A stretch of DNA of 32,239 nt from Candidatus Fredericiella danica (GCA_016713335.1 JADJPH010000079.1:1-32239), one strand, 5' to 3'; counted from the stretch's first letter, positions 17,120 to 25,958 are shown. The notes: a model not told the origin generated them from the letters alone. Numbers and translations are program-made.

Positions 17120-18223
17120 TTAAGCCAATCTGGCTTTGCGCAATCGTTCTTGAAAGGCCGTTCGCTTGGCATAGCGCGCCTTTAGGGCGTCCAGCCTGGT
17201 CTTGAATTCCGGCAATTGATGCTGGAAGACCGCCAGATCCCGCAACTTGACCAGCAGCGCCAGCGCCTCGTCATAGGCCCTTGCCGTCTTTTCTTCGAGC
17301 AATCTTTCCACCTCGCGCCATGCCTGCGGTGCGCGGGGCGCAAAATCCTGCAAATCCTTGAGCCGCTGAGCCTCAGCCTCGGCTTGCTGGCGCAGCTTCG
17401 CCCCATGCCGTAGCTGCTTCGCGAGAGCGTGCAGTTCGCTCCATGTGCGGCGCGGCGCCGCAGACGGCGGCGCTGTTGCCGGTCCAGCCAATTCCTGCAA
17501 GCGCCGCTTGAGCTTCAGCACCAGCAGGGGTTCCCCGTCAACCAGCCGGCGCAAGAAGTCGTCACACTCGGCTCTAGATAGGAGCGGGATGCGTGTCGCC
17601 AACGCACGCGCAGGGCCTGCCGCCAAGGGTGCACTTGCCTGTGCCGCCGCCTGCACCAGGAATGGGTCCAATTCGAAGAAGCGGACAAACTCGGTGAGCG
17701 GTGCAGATAACTCGTCGAGCCCCGGCGGGACGGGTGGCTCCAGTTCTTCGTCAATATCGTTGGCCGAGGCCGCCAGCAGCCACGTCAGATAGAGCACACG
17801 ATGATCGCCGGCTAAAATGTCGTCGCGTAAGGACGCCATACCAGAGAGCCGCGCCTCGTCCTCGTACCCGTGGCCGCCATCCTCATCAGGGTAGCGGATA
17901 TCGAGGATCAGCGTGTCGCCGATGGGTTTGAGTTCGGCGCAATCCTCCCACAGATAAGGCTGCAACGCCGCCTCGTCCAGCAGCCCCTTTGGGAAACGGA
18001 ATGCCAGTTGCTGGCCGCCCCAGTTGGCGTAATAGAGAAAGGCGTCGAAGTGGCGCGCCAACACCTGAAGTGGATCGTGTCTGAAACCGCTCCACTGGTA
18101 CTCAAGCCAGGCGCGTGTGGAGGTGACTTCGATGTGGCTCGACAGTTTGCCCACCGCTGCCTGTTCCGCGGCGGTCAAGGCGCGATCAATCGTCTGCCAT
18201 TCGTAGTATTGGTATTCGCTCAT
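17120..18223 (-). CDS. Conserved hypothetical protein (MSEYQYYEW type)
   Basis: 367 residues starting at ATG 18223 with GGAGA upstream. The N-terminus, MSEYQYYEWQTIDRALTAAE, and the block HFDAFLYYANWGGQQLAFRF belong to a widely distributed protein I recall from Chloroflexota and actinobacteria, with no known function. The C-terminal 130 residues are charged and predicted helical (LRQQAEAEAQRLKDLQDFAP; KTARAYDEALALLVKLRDLA), suggesting a coiled coil. No signal peptide or membrane segment. A remnant frame upstream ends in TGA overlapping its ATG, suggesting it was once translationally coupled to a gene now mostly lost. Confidence 0.75.
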   Translation of the reverse strand: MSEYQYYEWQTIDRALTAAEQAAVGKLSSHIEVTSTRAWLEYQWSGFRHDPLQVLARHFDAFLYYANWGGQQLAFRFPKGLLDEAALQPYLWEDCAELKPIGDTLILDIRYPDEDGGHGYEDEARLSGMASLRDDILAGDHRVLYLTWLLAASANDIDEELEPPVPPGLDELSAPLTEFVRFFELDPFLVQAAAQASAPLAAGPARALATRIPLLSRAECDDFLRRLVDGEPLLVLKLKRRLQELAGPATAPPSAAPRRTWSELHALAKQLRHGAKLRQQAEAEAQRLKDLQDFAPRAPQAWREVERLLEEKTARAYDEALALLVKLRDLAVFQHQLPEFKTRLDALKARYAKRTAFQERLRKARLA

Positions 18224-18321
18224 GCGGTCTCCAGTAGTTCACCCAGGTCGAAGAGAAGCACACCCTGACTTGCCGCCATGTCCTGCAAGGATTCAGTGAA
18301 TCCCGTGCGGAGCGTATGACT
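18220..18321 (-). pseudogene. Remnant C-terminus of a lost upstream gene
   Basis: Directly after the antitoxin stop, in the same frame, 33 codons stay open (LRTGFTESLQDMAASQGVLL, then FDLGELLETA) and end in a TGA that overlaps the ATG of the next gene. The segment looks like a genuine protein tail with an acidic hydrophobic end, like the last strand of some ATPase-associated domains, but it lacks its own start. It may be the residue of a deletion. Confidence 0.35.
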
Positions 18322-18621
18322 TCAGGGGCGCGCTGCCTCCACATGGAACTGTAGACCGAGCGCCCGCACTACCTTGAGAATCGTGGCAAACTCTGGATTG
18401 CCCGTCGGTGCGAGTGCTTTATAGAGGCTTTCGCGTCCCAGACCAGCATCGCGCGCGATCTGTGTCATCCCTTTGGCGCGGGCGATGTCTCCCAGTGCCG
18501 CCACCACGACCGCAGCATCGCCTTCCTCCAGCGCAGCGTCAAGATACGCGGCCATATCATCTTCGGATTCGAGATGCTCCGCTACATCCCATGGTCGGGT
18601 CTCAACCTTTTTCTGTTCCAT
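18322..18621 (-). CDS. HigA-like addiction-module antidote (XRE-type regulator)
   Basis: 99 residues from ATG 18621. ETRPWDVAEHLESEDDMAAY, AALGDIARAKGMTQIARDAG, LGRESLYKAL and PEFATILKVVRALGLQFHVE form the standard pattern of the COG3636-type antidote: an N-terminal toxin-binding strip and a helix-turn-helix with GLGRESLYKAL as recognition helix. It normally binds and represses the promoter of its own toxin-antitoxin operon. Directly upstream, and in the same frame, only the C-terminal third of the partner toxin remains, so this is an antidote without a functional partner here. Confidence 0.82.
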   Translation of the reverse strand: MEQKKVETRPWDVAEHLESEDDMAAYLDAALEEGDAAVVVAALGDIARAKGMTQIARDAGLGRESLYKALAPTGNPEFATILKVVRALGLQFHVEAARP

Positions 18622-18717
18622 GCCTATCCCATATACCCTGCGTGCCAGTTCCAGTGCAATTTGAATATCCTGAGCCTGCGTACGCTTGTCGCCCCCCGCC
18701 AGCAGGATAATCAGCGG
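18622..18717 (-). pseudogene. Truncated RelE/HigB-type toxin, C-terminal fragment
   Basis: The 32 codons before the antidote read PLIILLAGGDKRTQAQDIQI, then ALELARRVYG. The LLaGGDK-TQ-DI-A-ELA pattern is the end of the phage-derived Gp49/HigB-like addiction-module killer protein, usually about 100 residues. The upstream two-thirds are missing: the frame further up is arginine-rich and unlike any toxin. The fragment runs into the antidote frame without a stop. The break lies where the small gene at 18711-18966 ends, which suggests a deletion or recombination joint there. Confidence 0.65.
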
Positions 18718-18966
18718 CGTTGGGCGAGCACTGTGGCGGCAGCTTCCTTGCGTTGGGCGAGGGCTTCGGCGGCGGCGGCGCGGGCCGCGAGTTCGGCCCG
18801 TTCGTTGGTCCCGAGTGCGTTGTCGGCATGCTCTTCGAGCAACCATTGCAGGCGCGTGACGTCCCCCGCGCTCATTTCTTCCTGAGCTATTTCGGCGAGT
18901 TCGGCGTCGCTTAGCCGGAGCGATGGTGCGAGGTCAGATGGGGACGGTGGTGGAATTTGGCTGCAT
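18711..18966 (-). CDS. Small acidic/Ala-rich hypothetical protein, one frameshift
   Basis: About 84 residues if corrected. The ATG at 18966 follows a clear GAGGAG but reads MQPNSTTVPI and stops. Removing one base from the G4 run at 18940-18943 joins it to VPSDLAPSLRLSDAELAEIA, then QEEMSAGDVTRLQWLLEEHA and a helical C-terminus ending in AQRR. Such helical, Ala/Glu/Leu-rich proteins (two short amphipathic helices, then AAAAEALAQRKEAA) are common near toxin-antitoxin loci in Chloroflexota and cyanobacteria, to my memory, without known function. Its stop overlaps the start of the toxin fragment. Confidence 0.5.
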
Positions 18967-19293
18967 CTTGTTTCTCCTCGCATGCTGCCTGTAAGCGGGG
19001 TGTCAGCCACCGATAAAAATAGTGCGGCGGGTCTGAATAAGAGTTATTCATGACGTGAATGATAATTCAACGAGGACAGGATATCAAGATGTGCACATCA
19101 ATGTTTACATGGTATCGCTGATGATGAATTTGCACTCGAACCATGAGTTGGCCAAGAAGCGGCCGAAACGCCAGGTGGCGCAATTACAGTTAGCAACATA
19201 GGCACAACGAAGAGCCACTGCACACCGGCCTGAACACGATGCAATCCTAAGTGACCGGCGGCTGGTTGTGTGGGCGTCATAGGATCGCGCGCG
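18967..19293. other. Noncoding gap, no gene seen
   Basis: Relatively AT-rich 327-bp stretch. It contains a small perfect palindrome, GAATAA-GAG-TTATTC (19035-19049), and a nearby TTCA-TGACG-TGAA. It lies upstream of the small gene at 18711-18966 and may carry its promoter. I see no coding frame, terminator or RNA gene that I can support. Confidence 0.4.
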
Positions 19294-19791
19294 TCACGGG
19301 TTGGCCGCGAGCTGCCGGCCCCAGGCTGTGGCGCGCGCCAGTTCACCTTCCTCCAGCGGGCCTTCCGTGCCCTTGACGATGAAGCCTGCCGGCGGCATGA
19401 CCACCTGGCCGCCCCTGGTTTCGAGGCACGATGATATCTTGGGCGCGGCGTAACCGAGTCGATCCAGGAACTTGCCGAACCAACGCATGGCGCCGTTCAG
19501 CGTCGCCATGTCGGTGCGCGTGTCGAAGGCGGCGACCTTAACGCCGGCCAATGCGCTGCCTGGCACACGATCAAGAAATTCCCGCATGGGCGGCGATGGG
19601 TGGGAACCGTGGGTGGGCGCGCCCACGATCAACAGATCCCAGCCGGCCAGTTGGCTCGTCTGCGCTTCACCAACCGGAAGCACCCGGACGCTGCCCGTGG
19701 CTCCCAATCCCTCGGCGAGGCCTTCGCCAATGGCGTGAGCGATCTTTTCGGTGTTGCCGTAGCGCGAATCGTAGATGAGCAGCGCTTTCAT
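19294..19791 (-). CDS. Flavodoxin-domain protein
   Basis: 165 residues, an FMN-binding electron carrier or oxidoreductase domain. MKALLIYDSRYGNTEKIAHA carries the phosphate-binding loop (SRYGNTEKIA, matching T/S-x-T/G-x-T). LLIVGAPTHGSHPSPPMREF and VAAFDTRTDM are the later FMN-contacting segments. The start at 19791 overlaps the stop of the membrane-protein gene (ATGA), so it is the last gene of a three-gene operon. Its partner is unknown; it may serve the membrane protein or protoporphyrinogen-oxidase-like chemistry, which the sequence cannot decide. Confidence 0.85.
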   Translation of the reverse strand: MKALLIYDSRYGNTEKIAHAIGEGLAEGLGATGSVRVLPVGEAQTSQLAGWDLLIVGAPTHGSHPSPPMREFLDRVPGSALAGVKVAAFDTRTDMATLNGAMRWFGKFLDRLGYAAPKISSCLETRGGQVVMPPAGFIVKGTEGPLEEGELARATAWGRQLAANP

Positions 19792-20519
19792 TCGTCGCCT
19801 CGCTTGAGCAGGTCGCGGGCTAACAACGGGAACCAGGCCAGGTAGAACACGCCGGCGATCCACAACAATGTGGTGGCCAGCGATGGCAGCATCAGGGCGA
19901 CGAACACGTGCAGAAAGTCGAGCCCGTTGGCCGCAAGTCCGGTCACTGCCGTGCCCTTGCTGAAGGCCTTGCTGCGCAGCATGAGCGCCGAGACCAGGAC
20001 AAAACCGCCTTGCATGAAGATCCCGGCCAGAAAGCCGCTGGTGCTGTGCCACATGTCGCCGGCGATGACGGCCTCTCCGGCCACCAGCAGTTGCTCCTGC
20101 GCGGCAGCCGTCGTGGCCACTGCATACAGGTCGCTCAGGCGGATCATGGAGAAGGCCGAATGGTTGGCCAGCGCGAGGATCACGCCGGCATAGACCAGCA
20201 TAGTGGCCAGGCCTGCGTAGGGACCATCGCTGTGCCGCAGCGCGCCGTAGATGCCGTAGGAGGTGATGGCGAAGAGGCAGATCATGACGAGGGTGGGAAA
20301 ATCAAGACGTAGAAGCCCCACCACGCGATCGTTCTGTAGCATCGCAAAATACTCTTGGGCGGTTGCTGGCTCCAAGCCTACGGCGATGCCGGCCACGGCT
20401 GAGAGCAACAGGCAGAGCAATTGCGCCAGCGTCGCCCAGCCGGCCAGGCGGCGTAAGGCGCCCCATTGGGAGGTCGCCGCTTGGGCGACGAGCGGGCGAT
20501 CGAGTGCTAACTGTGACAT
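19788..20519 (-). CDS. Multi-pass membrane protein, DUF4386-like
   Basis: 243 residues with about six hydrophobic segments (LAQLLCLLLSAVAGIAVGL, DFPTLVMICLFAITSYGIYG, LATMLVYAGVILALANHSAF, FLAGIFMQGGFVLVSALMLR, FLHVFVALMLPSLATTLLWI). The arrangement, with DRVVGLLRLDFPTL after the first helix pair, resembles DUF4386 proteins of unknown role. ATG 20519 has AAGGAG upstream. It overlaps the small upstream gene by 13 nt and the flavodoxin gene by 4 nt. Confidence 0.72.
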   Translation of the reverse strand: MSQLALDRPLVAQAATSQWGALRRLAGWATLAQLLCLLLSAVAGIAVGLEPATAQEYFAMLQNDRVVGLLRLDFPTLVMICLFAITSYGIYGALRHSDGPYAGLATMLVYAGVILALANHSAFSMIRLSDLYAVATTAAAQEQLLVAGEAVIAGDMWHSTSGFLAGIFMQGGFVLVSALMLRSKAFSKGTAVTGLAANGLDFLHVFVALMLPSLATTLLWIAGVFYLAWFPLLARDLLKRGDE

Positions 20520-20752
20520 GATACGCTCCTTGTGTCATCTATTTCCTGGCGGCTCATGGCCAAGATGACGAAACCCAGCGCATGCAGGTGGCGCATCAGG
20601 CCAATGAGCCCTGACTGGTCGGTTTGGACGGACAGGCGCGTCGCCGCCGGATCGACCTGCGCCACCACCACCTGGATGGGACTCAAGCGATTGAGATCGG
20701 TCTCGCTCACTAGATCGCGCACGACGATCTTGTAGCACGCGAGGTCGCCCAT
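20507..20752 (-). CDS. Small conserved hypothetical protein
   Basis: 81 residues beginning MGDLACYKIVVRDLVSETDL, then VDPAATRLSVQTDQSGLIGL and MRHLHALGFVILAMSRQE. The beta-alpha-beta shape with a DQSGLIGLMRHLHALG helix resembles a small Chloroflexota/actinobacterial family (DQAALHGLL-RDLG type) that I recall often next to LuxR regulators and membrane proteins of this kind. ATG 20752 has AGGAG 9 nt upstream. It heads the operon with the DUF4386-like and flavodoxin genes. Confidence 0.65.
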   Translation of the reverse strand: MGDLACYKIVVRDLVSETDLNRLSPIQVVVAQVDPAATRLSVQTDQSGLIGLMRHLHALGFVILAMSRQEIDDTRSVSCHS

Positions 20753-20829
20753 GGCGTGTGGCTCCTGTCTGCTCTATCTTGTTCAACTACCTCCAGCATA
20801 GCAGCCAGGGAAACGATCAGGAACGCATG

Positions 20830-20860
20830 AAGATGTGATCCGAAGCGAAAAAGATGTGAT
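20830..20860 (-). promoter_or_regulatory. Two direct repeats 21 bp apart upstream of the small-protein/flavodoxin operon
   Basis: AAGATGTGAT occurs at 20830-20839 and 20851-20860, exactly 21 bp (two helical turns) apart. On the coding strand (minus) this is ATCACATCTT twice, roughly 80-110 nt before the ATG at 20752. A possible -10 box TATGCT lies downstream near 20797-20802 with no good -35, the architecture of an activator-dependent promoter. The adjacent MalT-type LuxR gene is the obvious candidate regulator; this is inference. Confidence 0.5.
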
Positions 20861-20938
20861 TCTGTACGAAGCCCCGCATAGGCCACGCGGGCGCATGACG
20901 AGGATGCGGTGGTTATGCTGCCGTTACCTTCCGTCGCG

Positions 20939-23727
20939 CTAGATCAGATGTTTCTCGCGTGCCGAGGCAATGGCCTGGGTGCGGTTGTTCACGCCCAGCT
21001 TGCCATAGATGGCCTTGACGTGGGAACGCACGGTGTTGAGGGAGATAAACAGCCGCTCGCCGATCTCCTGGTAGGTCAGACCTTCGGCCATCAGGCGCAA
21101 GACGTCCAACTCCCGTTCACTCAACGGCTCCACCGGTGTGGCCACTCCCAGTGTCGAGGATGGTTTGCTCTGCTCATGGACTGGCGCTCCCTCGTCGCCC
21201 GGTCTGGTGGGCGGCGCAGGCTCGGCAAAGGCTGCCAGGATGCGCCGGGCGTAGTCCGCCTGCGCGGCGTCCAGCCGCCCAACTCCAGCAGCTCGGCCAG
21301 CGCTGCGGCAATGGGCGGACCCTCTTCGACGAAGAGGCTGATTGCCCCTTGCGGCTCGGCCAGCGCGACTGCGCGGGCCATGTCGGCCCGGCCAGTTCGC
21401 TCGTCGCCGCGCGCCGCGTGCATCTGGCTGCGCAGAAGAAGCGCCTTGAGCACGATGAGAACGTGTTGGCTGCGCTGCGCCAGGTCGATCAACCGATCGG
21501 CCACCTCGATCGCCCACCTAAAGTGATCCGGCTCTCGCTCTGTGCTGTGAGCGAGCTCTGCCCTGGCCCTGGCGCGGAAAAGGTGGACGCGCAGGGCGCT
21601 GAGGAGGAGCAGGCTGCCGGAATACGTGATCGCCCGTCCGGGCGCCAGGAGCGCAGACGGTGCATCGCCATCCAGGCCCAGTCCCTGTTGGGCCAGCGCC
21701 AACTCGGCCTCGGGCAGCCGGCCCATGGCCAGATAGACGCGCACTTGTTGGGCGACGACCTCTTCTCGCACTGCGGCCGGCGCTTCGGCCTTCATCAGTG
21801 CCAGGGCGTGCTGGATATGCCCGGCAGCGCCCGCCAGGTCGCCCTGGATCTGGTGCAGGCGGGAGCGGATCACGTCGTAATAGAGCTGCGCATCGCTGTA
21901 GCCGCTTAACGTGGCCACGTGGATGGCGCGCTGGAAATGCTTGTGGGCCTGCTCGAGCTGGTGCCACTGGTAAAAGATCTCGCCCAACTCGCCGTACAGG
22001 GCCTGGCTGATCGGGGGCAGCGCGCCGGAACGCTCCACCTGTTCGATCCCCTGGGCGGCAATATCGAAGGCAAATCGTAGTTGGCCGCACTGCATGGCCA
22101 TCAGTGCCAGACCTGCTCGACCCAGCAACTCTGACACCAGGTTGGCTGAGCTGCGCCCGTGCTGGATGAGCATCTGGTACGCTTGGACCGCCCGGTCATA
22201 ATCATCCATCAACTCGTGGGCGGTGGCCAGCGCCGTGTAGACCATGCTGCGGCCGTAATGATCGCCTGGTGGTGCGAGGGCCAACGCCTGCTGGGCCAGC
22301 TCGATGCTTTGCGCCGGCTGGCCTTGCGCGTTGAGCAGGCTCGCTTGCAAGGCCAGCCACTGGGCCTGCAAGGCGGGATCGACCTCGAGCTGTGGGTCGG
22401 AGAACATTGCCCTCAGGCGCTCCAGATGTGGCAGCGCCTGGGCCGGGTCAACCGTCAGCAACATCCAGGTGAAGGCGAGGGTGGTCTTTGGGCAACGCGC
22501 CGCCCATGCTGGCGGCAGCGCCTGCATCCAATCCTGCACGCGCTTCTTGTGCCACTGCATGAGCATGCCCGGGGCGTGGTCTTCCATCAGCGCCACAGCC
22601 GCGGCGTAATCCGCCGCGACCAGCGCATGGTCGATAGCCTCGCTGGCCATGCCGGCCTGGGCATACCAGCGGCTGGCGCGGCCGTGCAGCTCGATCGTCT
22701 CGCGCTCGGGTCGCGCCAGCTGGCGGTCGCGCAGCAGGTCGGCAAACAGCGGGTGATAGCGATACCAGCGCCCCTCGTCGTCCAGCGGGATCAGGAACAG
22801 GTTGGCGGTGAGCAGTTGCTCCAACAACTGCACGCTACCGGCGCGCCCGGTGACTGCGTCGCACAGCGCTCCGTTCAGCCTTTCCAGGATGGACGTTTGC
22901 AGCAGGAAGTCCTGGATCTCGGGCGGCCGCCGCTGGAGCACTTCTTCGGTGAGGTAGCTCAGGATGAAGCGATGCATGCCCCGCAGGCCGGCGATGAAAC
23001 CAGAGGGGTCTGCCCGGTCCCGGATCGACAGACCGGCCAGTTGCAGCCCGGCGATCCAACCCTCGGTCTTGTCTGCCAGGCTGGCAATATCGAACTGGGA
23101 AAGCGACAGGCCCATCACCTGGCTGAGGAAGTCGGCGGTCTCAGGTCGTGTGAAGCGTAAGTCGCCGGCGCGGATTTCGGTCAATTGGTTTCGGGCGCGC
23201 AGGCGGGCCAACGGCAGGTCGGGGTCCTCCCGGGTGAGCAGAACCAGGTGCAGTGCCGGGGGCAGGTTGCCAACCAGCGTCTGCAACACCTGCAGGATGA
23301 AGCGGTCCTGGATCACATGCAGGTCGTCCAGGACCAGCAAAAAGCTGCGCTCTGCCGCCAGCAGGTCGTTGATCAGCGTTGCGCTGATGATGTCGCCAGG
23401 TGGCAGCTGGCCCGCGGCCAGCAGCGCGGCAATTTCCTTCCCGGCGCCTGGCGCAGCCTGCTGCAGCGCGGCAAAGAAATAGGTGAAGAACCGTTGCGGC
23501 TCGTCGTCGGCCGGGTCCAAGGCCAACCAGGCGACCGGACAGTCCAGCATACGCACCCAGTCGCCGGCGCAGACCGTCTTGCCAAAGCCGGCCGGCGCCG
23601 ATAGCAGTGTGATCTGCCGGCCGGCCGCTAGCCCGGCGTTCAGGCGCCCGACGAGATGGAGCCGCTGAGTTCGTTTGGGTGGGATGGCAGGTGGACGGAG
23701 TTTGGTTGCCAGCAGGTGCGCGTCCAC
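20939..23727 (-). CDS. MalT-type LuxR-family ATP-dependent transcriptional regulator, one frameshift
   Basis: A large signal-transducing ATPase (STAND) activator, about 929 residues (MalT is 901). The start is set at GTG 23727 (VDAHLLATKLRPPAIPPKRT), the usual opening of this family. The Walker A is LLSAPAGFGKTV near residue 42, Walker B FLLVLDDLHVI, followed by a winged-helix region and a long TPR-like helical sensor domain. The C-terminal LuxR helix-turn-helix (LSERELDVLRLMAEGLTYQE, then LFISLNTVRSHVKAIYGKLG) is in another frame. One base is missing at about 21275-21280, restoring ELLELGRLDAAQADYARRIL. A longer open frame runs upstream through a proline run into an antitoxin gene, but that fusion is caused by the G tract. 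It probably controls the operon immediately downstream. Confidence 0.88.
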
Positions 23728-23793
23728 TATAATCCGTGCTTTCCAGAATTGTCTGAGACAGAGGCATTCTGCGATGGGCGTGTTCGGCTCACG

Positions 23794-23863
<70 letters not shown>

Positions 23864-24175
23864 CGGTTGGCGGGTGTTGCGCATGCGCAGCCCAGGGGTT
23901 TGATCCGCATGATTGTTTCAGCGATCTCCTCTTGGGCAACTTCTATGTCGTAGGCCGCCTGTGCGCGCAGCCAGTAGCCGTTCGACAGACCAAAGAACCG
24001 GCACAGCCGCAAATCGGTATCGGCAGTGATGGCGCGCTTGCCGGCAACGATCTCGCTGATCCTCTGTGCTGGCACGCCGATCTCTTTTGCCAATCGGTAC
24101 TGCGAGATGCCCAGCGGCTTGAGAAACTCCTCGGATAGCAACTCACCAGGTGTCACGGGATTCAGCTGCTCGCAT
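23864..24175 (-). CDS. HigA-like antitoxin (XRE), 3' end lost in the G tract, one frameshift
   Basis: Recognised by NPVTPGELLSEEFLKPLGIS, QYRLAKEIGVPAQRISEIVA, GKRAITADTDLRLCRFFGLS and NGYWLRAQAAYDIEVAQEEI: the HigA antidote with its helix-turn-helix and FGLSNGYWLRAQ tail. The best start is ATG 24175, preceded by TTAGGAGGAACGCT; it needs one base removed near 24164-24170 to enter the HigA frame. The frame is otherwise open to 24291, but that lies upstream of the promoter at 24255-24284. The protein would be about 100 residues, ending just before the G tract, with its natural stop not seen. No HigB toxin lies directly upstream, so it is an orphan in this window. Confidence 0.78.
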
Positions 24176-24254
24176 AGCGTTCCTCCTAATGGCGATCCGC
24201 CGCCGTTCGCCATCGCTTCAGTGTCGGCACTGCGGAACGCCGATCGCTGGAGAT

Positions 24255-24284
24255 ATAGTAACGTGCCGCGGATTAGAGTGTCAA
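24255..24284 (-). promoter_or_regulatory. Sigma-70-type promoter for the HigA-like gene
   Basis: On the minus strand, TTGACA (24284-24279) and TACTAT (24260-24255) are separated by 18 bp. Transcription would begin near 24248, about 70 nt before the ATG at 24175. The boxes match consensus at six and five of six positions. HigA proteins usually repress such a promoter, so autoregulation is likely. Confidence 0.65.
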
Positions 24285-24396
24285 AGGGCATTCAGTCAAA
24301 GGGTGTGGTTCAAGTTTTGGATCCCACGAATTGAGTCGCGTGCTTCAGTCAGGCCGTGCGGGGCGTGTTGAGCGGGGATCCAGGGCATGAGAGAGG

Positions 24397-24435
24397 CGGG
24401 ACCGGCGGGGCAAGTAACTTGCCCCGCCGGTCCCG
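24397..24435 (-). terminator. Perfect 19-bp inverted repeat after the M28 peptidase gene, probable terminator-like hairpin
   Basis: The arms 24397-24415 and 24417-24435 are perfectly complementary and GC-rich (CGGGACCGGCGGGGCAAGT), centred on one A. It lies 26 bp past the peptidase stop and before the HigA promoter, the right place to separate the two units. No T-run follows in either direction, so it may act as a 3'-end stabiliser or rho-assisted terminator rather than an intrinsic one. Confidence 0.55.
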
Positions 24436-24461
24436 TACTGTGTGAGATACAACTCGAGATG

Positions 24462-25958
24462 TTACTCGGCGACCGGTTGATCGTCGTGCAGCGGGGGATC
24501 TGGGAGTTTGAAGTTGCCCTTGCCGCGCACGCCGTTGATGTCCTGCGTGTTCATCGCATACTGCAACACAGAGAATGCGACCGCATCGGAATTCACGGCA
24601 AAGGCATCCTCGTTGATGTTGTCATACGTGTCGCACGCCTGGTGATAGCAGGGATCATAGGCGATCCCCGCAGTCCCACCCCAGATGGCGGCTTCTTCGG
24701 CCGTCTTGATCCCCTCGGCGCCGGTAAAGAGGCCGCCGGCCGGGATATTGGCCGCAATGAAGGGGCCATAGTCGGAGCGGCCGGAGAAGTCAGTCCCCTT
24801 GTAGGGTCTGCCCACCTGGGCATAGAACGACTCGAAGAGCTTCTCGATCTGTGCTGATCCAGAAGGTCCCGGTCCGGCGCCGGTGGCGTCAGAGTCATCG
24901 CCGTCATAGATGAAGAACACAGGGTTTGGCGAGCCAATCATGTCGAAGTTGAGATAGAGCGTGATCTTGGTCCGCTCGGCCTCCGGCAGATTGTTGACGT
25001 AGAAGGTGGAGCCGACCAGATTGGCTTCATCGGCGCCCCACCACGCAAACCGCACCTTGTTACGCGGCTTGACCTTGGCCATCTGCTCAGCAACTTCCAG
25101 AATCGCTGCGCTACCGGAACCGTTGTCCTGGATGCCGGGCCCTGCGTTGACAGAATCCAAATGGGCGCCGGCCATGATCACGTTATTGGGATCCCCAGCC
25201 TGGCTTTCCGCAAGGACATTGGAAGTCGTGGCAATGCCGCGGAAGGTGGACGTTTTCAGGTGCATGATCAGCCCAGGAGTAGCCGCCAACTGCTGGCCCG
25301 CAGCCTGAGTCACCGAGGTGACCGGGAGATCGAGGGTGAAGCCGTTGCCGAGCGTGCCGTTGAGGGGACCAGGGGCGTTGTTGTAGATGATCACGCCCGC
25401 CGCACCGGCTGCTGCGGCGTTGGTCGCCTTAATTGCAAACGTGCAGGCGCCGCGGCTGATCAAGGCGATGTTACCTGCCGGAAAGCCGGCAAAGTCGGTG
25501 GCGCTGCAGCCGGTGATCGGATTGACCGAACTGACGGATGCGGTGACATCGCCGCTACCGGAGTAGGACATGATGTCATTTTCGACGGGACCGCCTGGGG
25601 CTGGCGCTACCTGCTCAAGGAGCGGAGCGGCGAGCGAGATAAAAGTCTGAAACTGGAACGATTGCCGGGTCACGATATAGCCGGCGGCGCGCAGCCGCTG
25701 CTCAACGTAATCTGCCGACTGATCGTAGCCTGGCGTGCCTGACGTGCGAATGCCGTTGTTGGCATTGGCGACACTCTGGAATGCAGCCTGATGCTCGCGC
25801 ACCCCTGCCAGGGTGACACACTCCAGCAACTTGGCATGGGTGTTGTTGACACGGTTCTCGCAGCTCTCAGGGCCTGCAACGGCTGTTTGAACGAATGCCA
25901 GCACGGAAAACAAGACAACAGCAAATCCAACTCCACACAAATGCACTGCCTTCTTCAT
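24462..25958 (-). CDS. Secreted M28-family zinc aminopeptidase with PA domain
   Basis: 498 residues from ATG 25958, which has AAGGAGGAATC upstream. The signal peptide MKKAVHLCGVGFAVVLFSVL ends AVA-GPE. A PA (protease-associated) domain is inserted at about residues 130-230 (GNIALISRGACTFAIKATNA). The M28 metal ligands follow: MAGAHLDSVNAGPGIQDNGS (His, Asp), WWGADEANLVGS (acidic residues), NFDMIGSPNP (Asp) and CYHQACDTYDN (His). It removes N-terminal amino acids from peptides outside the cell and fits with the peptide importer in this region. Monocistronic, with its own promoter and a hairpin after the stop. Confidence 0.92.
   Translation of the reverse strand: MKKAVHLCGVGFAVVLFSVLAFVQTAVAGPESCENRVNNTHAKLLECVTLAGVREHQAAFQSVANANNGIRTSGTPGYDQSADYVEQRLRAAGYIVTRQSFQFQTFISLAAPLLEQVAPAPGGPVENDIMSYSGSGDVTASVSSVNPITGCSATDFAGFPAGNIALISRGACTFAIKATNAAAAGAAGVIIYNNAPGPLNGTLGNGFTLDLPVTSVTQAAGQQLAATPGLIMHLKTSTFRGIATTSNVLAESQAGDPNNVIMAGAHLDSVNAGPGIQDNGSGSAAILEVAEQMAKVKPRNKVRFAWWGADEANLVGSTFYVNNLPEAERTKITLYLNFDMIGSPNPVFFIYDGDDSDATGAGPGPSGSAQIEKLFESFYAQVGRPYKGTDFSGRSDYGPFIAANIPAGGLFTGAEGIKTAEEAAIWGGTAGIAYDPCYHQACDTYDNINEDAFAVNSDAVAFSVLQYAMNTQDINGVRGKGNFKLPDPPLHDDQPVAE

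Noticed and set aside
22159..23160. 333-codon plus-strand frame inside the LuxR regulator
   Set aside because: Antisense shadow of the TPR-like region.
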